Under the pieces are notes generated by a model. The model was given only the letters and a program-made list of their open reading frames with translations. It did no database searches and had not been told where the DNA came from. Shown here piece after piece: positions 36,152 through 45,291 of a DNA stretch of 64,000 bases; the first letter of the stretch is position 1; each line of letters opens with the position of its first letter. This DNA is from Holophagales bacterium (GTDB taxonomy: Bacteria > Acidobacteriota > Thermoanaerobaculia > UBA5066), in contig JADKBZ010000003.1 in the NCBI GenBank assembly GCA_016714815.1, forward strand, positions 496,001 to 560,000, written 5' to 3'. A program made the position numbers and the translations under genes.

Positions 36152-37810
36152 CTACTTGTAGGAGAAGCCGCTCCCGCCGATGAACTCGCGCAGGATGCTC
36201 GTGGACGGGACGTCGTCCGGCCAGACCGGGACGAAGAGCTCGAGGAACCGCCGCAGCTGATACCCCTTGGCCTGGGCCGGAGAGTTCGGCGGGACCTCGA
36301 GGAGGTAGCGGTAGGCGAAGCTCTTCAGGACGGCGGTCTCGTAGGCGAGCGCCGAGTTGAACATCGCGTCGCAGCGCTCCTGGAACGGGAAGATGTGCTT
36401 CTCCTCCCCCGCACGCACCTTCGGCCAGCGGAGGATCGACGTCTCGGCGGAGTAGTTGCGGTACTTCCGGTCCCTGACGATCCTGCGGAGCAGCCGCCCG
36501 TCGCTCGTCCGGATCCGGTTGTGGTCGTCGATGCAGAGCTGCGTCAGGGCGTTGATGAAGATCCGGAACTTCTGGTTCTCGGCGACGCTCTCGGTCAGGC
36601 GGGGGTTCAGGGCGTGGATCCCCTCGATGAGGAGGACCTCGTTCTCCCCGAGCCGCCTCGACCGCCAGTCCGACTCGGGCTTGCGCAGCCCCACGCGGAA
36701 CTCGTAGACGGGCGTCAGCACCTCGTGGCCGTCGACCAGCTCCTTGAGGTGCGGGAGCAGCAGCGGGAGGTCGATCGCCTCGAGCGCCTCGAAGTCGAAG
36801 TCCCCTTCCTCGTCGAGCGGCGTCTTCTCGCGATCGACGTAGTAGTCGTCGAGCGAGAGGGTCCGGGGCGTGATGCCGTTCACCTCGAGCTGGATGGAGA
36901 GGCGCTTGACGAAGGTCGTCTTGCCGGAGGACGACGGCCCCGCGATGCAGACGACGCGCAGCTCGTCCCGTCGCGCCGCGATCCGGTCGGCCAGCTCGGC
37001 GATCTTCTTCTCCTGCTGCCCCTCGGCGATCCGGATGACGTGCTTGATCCGGTCTCCGAGGCAGAGGTCGTTCAGGTCGGGGACCGTCCCGACGCCGATC
37101 AGCTCGTTCCAGCGCTTCGTCTCGGTGTAGGCGTTGAAGAGGACCCGCCCCTCCTCCCGCACCACGGGCGGCTTGCCGGTCTCGCCGTCGAAGACGATGA
37201 GGAGGCCCTGGCCGTACGGCTCGACGTGGAAGCTCCGGCAGCAGCGGACCGAGAGGGCGTAGGGCCCGTGCCTCACGTCGGTGAAGCCGAGGCAGGAGAC
37301 GAGCGGGACCCGGTTCGACGGCCAGACGCGCAGGAGGCGGACCTTGAGCGTCTCCCCCTCCTGCTCGAAGAGGTGGAGGGCGGCGTCGATGGAGACTTCC
37401 TGCCGGACGACCTGGCGGCCCGCGTCCGCCTCGTGGTGCATCGCCTCGTCGAGCGCGGCCGCCAGCTCGACGAGCGGCGGGTGCTCCCCCGAGATGCCGT
37501 AGTGATAGCCGCCGCGGAGGCTCTGGCCCACGTGGAGCCGCGCCTTCGGGAAGAGCCGGCGCGCCACGCCGTGCAGGAGGAGCGCGGCCGTCCGCCAGAC
37601 GACCTCCTCGCCCTCGCGGGAGCGGGCGCCGACGGGCTCGACGAGGCTCGGGCACTCGATCGGGAAGTCGAGCGCCACGACGCGGCGGTTGACGCAGGCG
37701 GCGACGACGTCGAGGACGTCCGTCGGGCCGGAGTCGAGGAGCTCGCCGACCGTCGTCCCCTCGAGGACCTCGGTCTTCGTCCAGGGAAGCTCTACCGGAA
37801 TCAGGGCCAT
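36152..37810 (-). CDS. TGS/tRNA-SAD-like and uridine kinase-like (PRK family) fusion protein
   Basis: 552 residues from ATG 37810 (GGAGGAGAA upstream). The N-terminal part resembles the TGS and second-additional domains of threonyl-tRNA synthetase (LEGTTVGELLDSGP; a His-rich HYGISGEHPP region). The C-terminal half is a P-loop kinase: Walker A GPSSSGKTTFVKRL (about 300), LSLDDYYVDREKTPLDEEG and VLLIEGIHALNP, as in uridine kinase/phosphoribulokinase. This known bacterial and protist architecture is annotated as nucleoside kinase; the true substrate is uncertain. A decayed copy of its first 30 codons lies about 1 kb upstream (38761-38847). Confidence 0.88.
   Translation of the reverse strand: MALIPVELPWTKTEVLEGTTVGELLDSGPTDVLDVVAACVNRRVVALDFPIECPSLVEPVGARSREGEEVVWRTAALLLHGVARRLFPKARLHVGQSLRGGYHYGISGEHPPLVELAAALDEAMHHEADAGRQVVRQEVSIDAALHLFEQEGETLKVRLLRVWPSNRVPLVSCLGFTDVRHGPYALSVRCCRSFHVEPYGQGLLIVFDGETGKPPVVREEGRVLFNAYTETKRWNELIGVGTVPDLNDLCLGDRIKHVIRIAEGQQEKKIAELADRIAARRDELRVVCIAGPSSSGKTTFVKRLSIQLEVNGITPRTLSLDDYYVDREKTPLDEEGDFDFEALEAIDLPLLLPHLKELVDGHEVLTPVYEFRVGLRKPESDWRSRRLGENEVLLIEGIHALNPRLTESVAENQKFRIFINALTQLCIDDHNRIRTSDGRLLRRIVRDRKYRNYSAETSILRWPKVRAGEEKHIFPFQERCDAMFNSALAYETAVLKSFAYRYLLEVPPNSPAQAKGYQLRRFLELFVPVWPDDVPSTSILREFIGGSGFSYK
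37721..37809. repeat. Imperfect direct repeat, copy 1 (inside the nucleoside-kinase 5' end)
   Basis: This stretch covers roughly the first 30 codons of the kinase gene and recurs, degraded, at 38761-38847 in the same orientation. Both begin CGTCGGGCCGGAGTCGA and end with a variant of AATCAGGGCCA. The two copies bracket the papain-like peptidase gene. Confidence 0.8.
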
Positions 37811-38085
37811 TTCTCCTCCCGCTGCGGACAGCCGCAACGAACCTCGGATCATAACGAGGCAATCTCCCGATTCGGAGCGGCCCGATGGGCGCGCGCTCGC
37901 CGGTGACTAGGCGGCGAGCGGGACCGTCGAGACGATCCGCTCGCCCGCGAGGCGATGAGGCTCCCCTCGAACCTGAGCCCGGGGGAGGTCAGTCGGTCCT
38001 TTGCCGCAATCGCAATGGACTCTGCTGCCGGAAGGTCCCTCTTCGTTCTACCGAACGCGCTCGAATCGTCGGAGTCCGGCCGCCA
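37811..38085. other. Non-coding spacer with a small hairpin
   Basis: No credible gene. An inverted repeat CGCTCGCC (37894-37901) and GGCGAGCG (37913-37920) with an 11-base loop lies about 85 bases upstream of the kinase start. GC falls and becomes irregular from about 37980 towards the peptidase gene. Confidence 0.4.
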
Positions 38086-38532
38086 TCAAGGCCGCCAGAG
38101 CAGGTACTGGCCGGGAGCGCTCATGTAGTGGCCCCAGGGTCTCGTCCGATAGCTGCCGTCCCGCGTCTCCATCGCGGAAATCGTGGCGTTGTCGATGCCA
38201 TAGATGAGGTTGGCGTGCCAGTCGGACCCACCGACGCACCACATGATCACGACGTGGCTCTTGACCAGCTTGTCCTCGATGTCGTACGGCAGGCAGATGG
38301 TACCCGCGAGATCGAGGCGGCAGCCGTGCCTGGCCAGCTCGACCTCCAGCCGGGCGAGGTTTGAGGAGTTGAGCCCATAACCGCTCGATGCGACGCCGTA
38401 CTCGAGGTAGAGGTCGCGCTCTCGATAGGTGGGGATGCCGGAATTGATACGGCTGAACGAGTCAATTGCCGCTGCCCAGCAGGAGTTCGGGTGATTCTGC
38501 CTGTTCAGAGGCGGCTTGGTACGGTAGTGCAT
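38086..38532 (-). CDS. Papain-like cysteine peptidase (C39/C70-like), cytosolic
   Basis: 148 residues, ribosome site GGAGAG before the ATG. NRQNHPNSCWAAAIDSF places a catalytic Cys at residue 18 after a Gln (oxyanion) at 12. The His is in GGSDWHANLIYGID, followed by an Asp. This Q...CWAA...H...GID pattern fits compact papain-like peptidases of the C39/C70 type. No signal peptide or ABC transporter is present. Codon usage and GC are visibly lower than in neighbouring genes, and the gene is bracketed by direct repeats, so acquisition by transfer is likely. Could be an effector, toxin or processing peptidase. Confidence 0.7.
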   Translation of the reverse strand: MHYRTKPPLNRQNHPNSCWAAAIDSFSRINSGIPTYRERDLYLEYGVASSGYGLNSSNLARLEVELARHGCRLDLAGTICLPYDIEDKLVKSHVVIMWCVGGSDWHANLIYGIDNATISAMETRDGSYRTRPWGHYMSAPGQYLLWRP

Positions 38533-38760
38533 TTTCTACTCTCCAGTTCCGGCGCTCGTCGATCTCCCCGAAATGTGGGAGGACTCGATCTCAAATGCAA
38601 GGACAACCCGTCGCAACGGTGCCGGCAGACACAGTTGCGCGTCTCCTGGACGGTCTTCGAAGCGTCCTACGGGTAACGCAGCCGTCGTCGGGGCACACGA
38701 CGAGCTCGCTTCGCGCCTCCGTCAGGAGGGCCGGGACGAGGAGAGCCGCCCTCTCCTCCC

Positions 38761-38847
38761 CGTCGGGCCGGAGTCGACGAGCTCGCCGACCGTCGTCCCC
38801 CCGAGGCCACGGCCTTCGTTCAGGGAAGCTGGACCGAATCAGGGCCA
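38761..38847. repeat. Imperfect direct repeat, copy 2 (decayed nucleoside-kinase 5' end)
   Basis: Matches 37721-37809 over its full length with scattered substitutions and a net loss of two bases, so the frame is broken; the copied initiation codon is lost. This is a gene relic. The rest of the 333-base interval 38533-38865 shows no credible gene. Confidence 0.8.
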
Positions 38848-38865
38848 GGCCGGAAGCATGCCCCC

Positions 38866-40638
38866 TCAGACCATCTCGAGCCACCCGAACCAGGTCGGGT
38901 GGTGCTCGCAGTACCAGGTGAGGACTTCGCGGATGAGCGCCTTCTTGTCGGGCGCCAGGACCGAGTCGTCGATCTTGTCGAAGTGGATCCGGATCCCCCG
39001 TTCACCGAAGTACTCGAGCGCCTCGGAGAAGAGCGTCTGGAGCTCGTTGCGGATGCGGCCCGAGTCGGAGACCTTGACGGCGCGCTTCTTCCAGTCCTGG
39101 CCCCGGTAGAAGCGGTCGAGAAGCGGCGAGAAGACGAGGCTCGTCTGCTCGAAGGACTCCATCAGGCGGAGCGTGAGGGTCACGTCGAGGATCCCGTTGT
39201 CCGACGACGCGCGGGTCGTGACGCGGTAGACGCCCGGCCGGATCTCCTCCACTCCGGGGAGCCCGGTGTACGGCTCGGGGAGCATGCTCCCCATGAGCGA
39301 GAGGACGTGCCACTCCTTCTTCTGGAAGAAGTCGTCCGCGGTGACCGTCTTCTTGCCGACGGGCATCGCCGCCTCGCGCGCGTTGTTGAGGATGGACGCG
39401 TACCCGAGGCAGTCCTTCGCCGTGACCTCGCGCCCGAGCGTTTCGGCGAGCCGCTCCGGGAAGTCGTTCGCCGCCGGGTCGAGGTGGAGGAGGAGGCGCT
39501 CCTTCTCGTAGGAGATCTCGAACCTCGAAGTGAAGAGGCACATCGAGGTCTGGTTTCCGAGGACCGGGTCGAGGCTCGCGGCCTGCAGCGCCTCCGCGGA
39601 GGCGGCGTAGCCGTCGGTGATGAAGAGCTGAAGCCTCCCGTCGGCCCCGGTGAACGGCCCGACGCGGTAGGTCGGTGCGTAGGTCCCGGAATCGGTGAAG
39701 GCGCCCAGCCCGCTCGGGAGGAGCCACCCCTCCTCGACGAGGTGCGCGCCGATCCCCTTCCACTCGTCCCAGAGCTTCGAGATCCGCGGGACGCGTGTCG
39801 GGCCGCCGAGCGTCCAGACGTGGACGTCCCGCGGCTCGATGCCGGGGTAGGCCTTCTGGATCGCCTGCATGACGAGCTGGCGGGGTGCGAGGAAGTCGAG
39901 GAGGACGGAGGCGTCGGCCGCCGCCTCGAAAACCCGCTTCGGGAGCGTCATCGCGCCGGTGTACCCCTCGTAGGGGCGCGCGATCCGGAGCGGCTGGTCG
40001 AAGAGGTGCAGGACGGTCGTCGGCCCCGTCGGCGCCCCCTTCGCGAAGCGGGAGGTGTTCTCGAGCGTGTCGATCGCGGCCCCCCAAACGGTGATGCGCG
40101 AGGCGACGAGCTCGGTCCAGAACGCCTTCCAGCCGTAGCCGGGGTCGTTGATGAAGCGGTGGACGCGCTGGTCGAGCCACTTCGCCACCGAGGGGCGGGC
40201 GTAGACGCGGCCGAAGCCCAGGAGCGGGTTCGAGCCCATGTCGGGCGTCTCGCCCCCCTTGGGCATCAGCCCCTCTCCGAGGCAGACCATGATCGCGTGG
40301 TTCTCGGGGAGCGACCGCGTGAGGTACCAGAGCCCCTCGCTCATGGCGTAGGCCGAAACGGCGTCGGCGTCTTTCTTCACGTGGTTCGTCTGCTGGGCGT
40401 CGAGCCCCTTCCCCTCGCCCCAGCGGCCGAAGAGGCGCGTCCCGAGCGCCGTCACGCCGGCCGTCATGATCAGGCACCGCTCCAGGCCCGTCCCGACGAA
40501 GGAGAGGTCCTGCGCGGGCTCGCCCACCAGGCGGTGCTCTTCGACGTCCTCGAGCCAGAGGTGGAAGCGGCCGAGGACGGGGCGGGAATCGAAGGCCCAC
40601 TGCGAGATGAGGTCCCGGCGAACGTGTGCGTCGATCAT
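38866..40638 (-). CDS. Large cytosolic protein of unknown function
   Basis: 590 residues, ATG start, no signal peptide or membrane helix. Features: HLWLEDVEEHRLVGEPAQDL, a His/Lys segment NHVKKDADAVSAYAMSEGLW, MVCLGEGLMPKGGETPDMGS, VHVWTLGGPTRVPRISKLWD, and a C-terminal beta-rich part (GVYRVTTRASSDNGILDVTL) ending in a helical cap. Coding quality is high throughout (no frame breaks), so it is a real gene, but I cannot assign a family. It lies 31 bases downstream of the HAD-ATPase fusion gene on the same strand, suggesting a two-gene unit. Confidence 0.7.
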   Translation of the reverse strand: MIDAHVRRDLISQWAFDSRPVLGRFHLWLEDVEEHRLVGEPAQDLSFVGTGLERCLIMTAGVTALGTRLFGRWGEGKGLDAQQTNHVKKDADAVSAYAMSEGLWYLTRSLPENHAIMVCLGEGLMPKGGETPDMGSNPLLGFGRVYARPSVAKWLDQRVHRFINDPGYGWKAFWTELVASRITVWGAAIDTLENTSRFAKGAPTGPTTVLHLFDQPLRIARPYEGYTGAMTLPKRVFEAAADASVLLDFLAPRQLVMQAIQKAYPGIEPRDVHVWTLGGPTRVPRISKLWDEWKGIGAHLVEEGWLLPSGLGAFTDSGTYAPTYRVGPFTGADGRLQLFITDGYAASAEALQAASLDPVLGNQTSMCLFTSRFEISYEKERLLLHLDPAANDFPERLAETLGREVTAKDCLGYASILNNAREAAMPVGKKTVTADDFFQKKEWHVLSLMGSMLPEPYTGLPGVEEIRPGVYRVTTRASSDNGILDVTLTLRLMESFEQTSLVFSPLLDRFYRGQDWKKRAVKVSDSGRIRNELQTLFSEALEYFGERGIRIHFDKIDDSVLAPDKKALIREVLTWYCEHHPTWFGWLEMV

Positions 40639-40669
40639 CCGGGGAGTTTAGCCTCGCGAGGGCGCTTTC

Positions 40670-42363
40670 CTAGCCCTGGTAACGGTCCTGGATCGCAGCG
40701 AGGACCTCCGTCCGAAGCGATTCGATCTCATAGGTCGAGGCCCGGTGCCGGAGCGCCCGCTCGGCCTTGCGGACCGTCTCGGCGAGGACCTCGTCGCGAA
40801 GGACGTCGGCGATCCAGCGGGAGAGGTCGCCGTGGAGGGCGTGGTGCCGCACGACCCGGCCGTCCGCCCTCCGGATCTCGCGGTGGAACTCCTCCACGTT
40901 CGCCGCGGAGCGTCCCGTCTCCCCGGTCCCGGAGCGGAAGAAGAAGTGCTGGGACACGGGGAGCGCCTTCGCGCTGTACTTGTGGAGGTGGCGCGCGTGC
41001 GGGCTGGCGCGGCGCGCCACGGTGAACGGGCGCGGCCCGGTGCCGCCGCGGCGCGAGAGGAGGGCCTGCCCGGGCGCGGGCCGGCCCCCCGCCGGGCCGG
41101 CCCAGGCCCGGCAGGTTGGACGCCTCCTCGGCCCCGAGGTCGAGGACGACGTCGAGGCTCTCGAGAATCTCCTCCGGAAGGTGCTCGGGCTGCCACGTCG
41201 TCAGGCAGGTGCCGGGCCGGCGCGGGTCGAAACCCTCCACCCGGTCGTGCGCCAGGTTCAGCGCGACCTGGGCCTCGTCGACGAAGAGCCAGTGCGGAAG
41301 GCCCGTGTCGCTCCAGAGGGCCGCGAGCTCCTCGAGCGCCGCCCGGCAGTAGGCCAGCTTCGCGCTTGGCTCGAGGAACGAGAGGTCGACGACGACGCTC
41401 CCGAACCGGTGCTCGATGAGGCGCGGGAGCTGCTCCGGCCCCGGAAGCGGCTCGTTCCCGCCCACCGCGAGGACGCCGCGGAGCCTGCCGAGGGAGACGT
41501 GGTCCCCCTCGGGGTCGAGGACGCAGAGCGAGTAGCCGAGTCCGAGGAGCCGTTCGGCCAGGAGCCCCGTCAGGTGGGACTTCCCCGACATCGTCCCGCC
41601 CGTCACGAGGACGTTGACGCCCGAAGCCGGCACCTTCGCGGCCGAGCCGTCCTCCCAGGTCCCGAGGACCGCCTGGAAGCGCCTCGGCTCCGGCGTCTCG
41701 TCGCTCAGGACGGCGGGGCCGAGGAGGAACCGCGCCAGGCCCGCGCTTCCCCCCTCGGACAGGACGACGTCGGCGGCCTCCTTCAGCGACGGGACCGCGT
41801 TGGCGACCGCGACGCCCAGCTCGCAGGCTCCCAGGAGGGAGTGGTCGTTCTCCGCGTCGCCGACGGCGAGCGTCGAGTGGCGCGAGATGCCGAGGTCGCC
41901 GAGGGCGTCGAAGAGGCCGGTCCCCTTCGAGACCCCGGCCGGCACGAGCATCAGCTCCTGCCGGTTCCTCACGACCTGGACCTCGAGGCCGAGCCGGCCG
42001 ATCTCCTCGAGCGCCGCACCAGCGTCGCGCGTGCCCGGCGAGAATCGCCTGCCCCCGCCGCAGCGCGACCCCGCGCTGGACCAGAGCCTCCTCGAGCTCG
42101 GCCGGCACCGGCGGCGCCAGGACCCGGGCGCCTCGCAATCCCCAGACGACCGCTCCGTTCTCCCAGACGATCCGGTCGAAGAGCTCCTCCGCGTGAGGGC
42201 AGAGCTCGAGGAGCTCCCACGGGATCCTCCCCGTGACGAGGACGATCTTGAGGCGTTCCTTGCGGAGCGTCTGAAGGGCGCCGAGGATCGTGTCGTCGAG
42301 GCGCCCCGTTGAGGTGAGGGTCCCGTCGTAGTCGAGCGCGATGGCGCGAAAATGCTGGGGCAT
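40670..42363 (-). CDS. HAD phosphatase fused to HerA/DUF87-like ATPase, with two frameshifts
   Basis: About 563 residues once repaired. The N-terminal HAD-IIB part has motif I IALDYDGTLTSTG, motif II VLVTGR and motif IV VGDAENDHSLLGACELGVAV. The C-terminal part is a P-loop ATPase: VTGGTMSGKSHLTGLLAERL (Walker A variant), VLDPEGDH, and Walker B-like LPHWLFVDEAQVALNLAHDR. Frame break 1 lies in GCCGGGCAC near 42036 (inside the HAD cap). Frame break 2 is in the C6 run near 41085; the true C-terminus continues as HLHKYSAKALPVSQHFFFRS and ends at 40670. Both breaks are in C/G runs. The HAD plus ATPase pairing suggests a nucleic-acid or phosphate-switch enzyme of unknown role. Confidence 0.75.
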
Positions 42364-42474
42364 CTTCCCTCCCGCTGTGGCGCTCGGGCCGGAGCGTCGG
42401 AAGACGGTGCCGGAAGGGAAACTCTATCACCGGCGATTGACGGAGAGGCCCCGCGCCGCTAGCGTCGGAGGACC

Positions 42475-43623
42475 GTGCCCGAGAAGCCGTCCTCCCGACC
42501 GATCCTCCCGACGCCGCTGCGTCTCGGCGCGGACGACCGGTTCCGCGGGCGCGGCGTCACGATCGCCTTCCTCGACTCGGGCTTTTACGCGCACCCCGAC
42601 CTCGTGGAGCCGCGTAACCGGATCCTCCGGTACGTCGACGTCACCGACGCCCGCGCCGCCTACCCGCGCATCCTGAAGCCCGACGAGTCGAGCTGGCACG
42701 GGATGATGACCTCCGTCGTCGCGTGCGGGAACGGCGCGCTCTCGGGCGGCCTCTACCGAGGGCTCGCCTCGGAGGCGAACGTCGTCCTCGTGAAGGTCGG
42801 GACCGCGAGGCGGATCACCCACGAGAACATCCGCCGCGGCCTCGAGTGGGTCGTGAGGAACAGGGAGCGCTACGGGATCCGGATCTGCAACGTCTCCTGC
42901 GGCGGGGACTACGAGGCCTCGTACCTCTTCGACGGCCTCTCGCAGGCCGCCGAGAAGGCGACGCGCTCCGGCATCCTCGTCGTGGCGGCCGCGGGAAACC
43001 GCGGCCTCGCGGCGGGGCACCCGGTCCTGCCGCCGGCCTCGGCTCCGTCGGTCCTGACGGTGGGAGGGCTCGACGACAAGAACCTCATCCACCGCGCGGG
43101 CCACGACATCTACCACGGCAGCTACGGCCCGACGATCGACGGCCTCCAGAAGCCGGAGGTGATCGCCCCCGCCATCTGGCTCGCCGCACCGATCCTCCCC
43201 GGGACCCCGACGGCGACCGAGGCGAGGCTCTACTCCCACCTCGCGGCGGCGCACGACGACGACCTGGACGTCGTCCTCGAGGCCCACGCGGGAGTCGACG
43301 CCGCTCTCGACGAGGCGCGGCACCTCGCGCCGCCTCTCATCCGGCAGCTCGTCGAGGCGAAGATCCGCGACAACAAGGTCATCAGCGGCGCCTACAAGCA
43401 CGTCGACGGCACGAGCTTCGCCGCGCCGATCGTCTCCTCTCTCGCGGCGCAGATGCTGGAGGCCAGCCCGGCACTGCGCCCGCACGAGGTCAAGTCGATC
43501 CTCGTGACGACGGCGCGGAGGCTGCCCGAGGTCCCCGTGGATCGTCAGGGATGGGGCGTCGTCGAGCCCGCGGCGGCCGTCGAGGAAGCGCTCACGCGGG
43601 CCGGCGACGGGCCGGCCGCCTGA
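42475..43623 (+). CDS. Cytosolic subtilisin-family serine protease
   Basis: 382 residues, GTG start, no signal peptide or propeptide. S8 catalytic triad: Asp in VTIAFLDSGFYAHPDL (about 33), His in SSWHGMMTSVVACGN (about 73) and Ser in HVDGTSFAAPIVSSLAAQML (about 314); oxyanion Asn in VVAAAGNRG. An unusual 65-residue insert (about 240-305, HAAAHDDDLDVVLEAHAGVD region) precedes the Ser motif. It is divergent from the HAD-ATPase gene (111 bases between starts). Without export signals it resembles intracellular subtilases, some of which act in effector or immunity modules. Confidence 0.88.
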   Translation: MPEKPSSRPILPTPLRLGADDRFRGRGVTIAFLDSGFYAHPDLVEPRNRILRYVDVTDARAAYPRILKPDESSWHGMMTSVVACGNGALSGGLYRGLASEANVVLVKVGTARRITHENIRRGLEWVVRNRERYGIRICNVSCGGDYEASYLFDGLSQAAEKATRSGILVVAAAGNRGLAAGHPVLPPASAPSVLTVGGLDDKNLIHRAGHDIYHGSYGPTIDGLQKPEVIAPAIWLAAPILPGTPTATEARLYSHLAAAHDDDLDVVLEAHAGVDAALDEARHLAPPLIRQLVEAKIRDNKVISGAYKHVDGTSFAAPIVSSLAAQMLEASPALRPHEVKSILVTTARRLPEVPVDRQGWGVVEPAAAVEEALTRAGDGPAA

Positions 43624-44234
43624 GGTCGCCCGCGTCCGCCGCCACGCCCTTCCCCTTCGCCCCGCGGCCCGCGGTCCCCCGGCCGCCAGAGGAGGAAGAC
43701 GAGCGCGAGGAGCGGAATGGCGACCCCGATCCCCGCCAGCCACTTCCCTCGTCCCGAAAGGCCGTTCTTCCCCTTGAGAACGAAGAGGCCCGAGATCGCC
43801 AGGAACCCGAGGATGACGGCGTAGACGTCCGCCAGCCAGGTCCAGAGCCCCTTCGGCTCGTTCAGGTGGAGGAAGTTCATCTCGCGAAGGGCGAGGCGGC
43901 CGCGCGGCTTCTCGATCGTCGCCGTCCCGGCCGCCGCGTCGGCCTTCACGCTCCACCCCTCGTAGAAGAGCTCGACGAGGTGCGGGGCCGAGCGGAACGA
44001 CGATTTCGGCGGCCCCGGGAGTGCGAGGCGCTCGACGAGGGCCGCCGTCATCGCGTCGCGGTCCGAGACGGGGACGGGCGCGAACGTCCGCGTCTCGACC
44101 TCCAGCTTCCAGCTCGGGTTCCACTGGTGACGGTGGTTCACCGCGACCCCGGAGATCGCGTAGACGAGCGTCAGCCCGGCCGCGAGGTACCCGAGGTCGC
44201 GATGGAGGACGTTGTTGAGCCGGCGCCAGTTCAA
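43545..44234 (-). CDS. PepSY-associated transmembrane protein
   Basis: 229 residues. Helix 1 (LGYLAAGLTLVYAISGVAVN) is followed by HRHQWNPSW, a periplasmic domain with KADAAAGTATIEKPRG, and a helix pair near NFLHLNEPKGLWTWLADVYA. This is the small PepSY_TM-like family that often accompanies redox or metal proteins. After LLWRPGDRG the tail is Gly/Arg/Pro-rich and overlaps the convergent protease gene by 79 bases; the true protein may end earlier or the tail may be unstructured. It precedes a pseudo-operon with DUF4920. Confidence 0.8.
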   Translation of the reverse strand: MNWRRLNNVLHRDLGYLAAGLTLVYAISGVAVNHRHQWNPSWKLEVETRTFAPVPVSDRDAMTAALVERLALPGPPKSSFRSAPHLVELFYEGWSVKADAAAGTATIEKPRGRLALREMNFLHLNEPKGLWTWLADVYAVILGFLAISGLFVLKGKNGLSGRGKWLAGIGVAIPLLALVFLLWRPGDRGPRGEGEGRGGGRGRPQAAGPSPARVSASSTAAAGSTTPHP

Positions 44235-44247
44235 GGCCGGGCGCGGC

Positions 44248-44724
44248 CTACTCGACGACGGCGCCGACGCCCATGATCTGGTAGACGGCCTGCGGGCCGG
44301 TGATCTTGGAGACGTCGCACTTCGTTCCCTTCTCCTCGGCCTCGTGCTTCGCCCGCTCGATCGCCTGCTCCTTCGTCAGCTCCATCTTCTTGAAGGTCCC
44401 CTCGACGACGGCCTTCTTCCCCTTGTCGGTCATCGGAAAGACGATGACGCCGTCCTCGACCTTGATCTTGATGGTCTGGAACTCCTTGTCGCCGGCGACG
44501 TTGATCCAGCAGCCGCGCTTCGGGCAGACCTCGGTGATGAGCCCTTCCACCTTCACGACCTTGCCGACGTAGTCGTCCGGCTTTTCCATCAGCTCGGAGA
44601 GCTTGACGGGGGTCGCTTCGGAGACGCCCTTGCCGTACTTCGTCGCGGCGACGGCCGGAGCAGCGGCGAGGGCCGAGAGGGCGAGGACGGCGAGCGTCGT
44701 GCGGAGGGGGCTTTTCATCTTCAT
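44248..44724 (-). CDS. DUF4920 periplasmic OB-fold-like protein
   Basis: 158 residues, signal peptide ending APAVAATKYG. The core YVGKVVKVEGLITEVCPKRG then CWINVAGDKE matches DUF4920 proteins, in which two cysteines sit in a CPKxGCW loop of an OB-like fold. The C-terminus is helical and charged (TKEQAIERAKHEAEEKGTKC). Co-oriented with the PepSY protein 13 bases downstream. Probably a periplasmic metal- or redox-related protein; the function is not established. Confidence 0.85.
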   Translation of the reverse strand: MKMKSPLRTTLAVLALSALAAAPAVAATKYGKGVSEATPVKLSELMEKPDDYVGKVVKVEGLITEVCPKRGCWINVAGDKEFQTIKIKVEDGVIVFPMTDKGKKAVVEGTFKKMELTKEQAIERAKHEAEEKGTKCDVSKITGPQAVYQIMGVGAVVE

Positions 44725-44787
44725 GGTTCTCCTCGGTGTCGGTACGGACGCGTCGCGCCCGGGCGGCGGATCTTACCGTCGCTCCCG

Positions 44788-45291
44788 TCAGGCCAGGAGA
44801 GCCCCCTCGTGGACGAGGAGCCAGCGCTTCCGCTCGATCCCGCCGGAGAAGCCGTGGAGGCCGCCGTCGTGGGCAAGGACCCTGTGACAGGGGACGACGA
44901 TGACGGCCGGGTTCAACGCCGCCGCCATCCCGACGGCGCGGAACGCCTTCGGCTCGCCGATCGCCTCCGCCACGTCGCCGTAGGCGCGCGTCGTCCCGGG
45001 CCGGATCGTCCGCAGCTCGGCCCAGACCCGTTCCTGGAACGGCGTCCCGGCGAGGTCGACCTGAATCGGGTCGAGCGCCTCGAGGTCGCCGCGGAAGTAG
45101 GCCCGCAGGCGCGTGAGGACGCCGCCGGGATCGCGCTGCGCGGGGAAGAGGTCGGTCCCGAACCTCGCGAGGAGGTGCGTGCGGGTGGACGGCGCGTCGG
45201 CGTCGAAGGTCAGCGTGCAGAGACGGCCGTCCCAGACGACGGCGAAGAGCCGCCCGACCGGCGTCTCGAGGGCCGCGCTCGCGAGTCTCAC
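44788..45291 (-). CDS. ogt: Methylated-DNA--protein-cysteine methyltransferase
   Basis: 167 residues from GTG 45291, which overlaps the kinase stop as GTGA. The active-site motif IVVPCHRVLAHDGGLHGFSG contains the alkyl-accepting Cys (near 130), preceded by the helix-turn-helix arginine-finger region TRAYGDVAEAIGEPKAFRAV. It directly repairs O6-alkylguanine and O4-alkylthymine in one suicidal transfer. It is translationally coupled to a Ser/Thr kinase gene, an unusual pairing. Confidence 0.93.
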   Translation of the reverse strand: MRLASAALETPVGRLFAVVWDGRLCTLTFDADAPSTRTHLLARFGTDLFPAQRDPGGVLTRLRAYFRGDLEALDPIQVDLAGTPFQERVWAELRTIRPGTTRAYGDVAEAIGEPKAFRAVGMAAALNPAVIVVPCHRVLAHDGGLHGFSGGIERKRWLLVHEGALLA

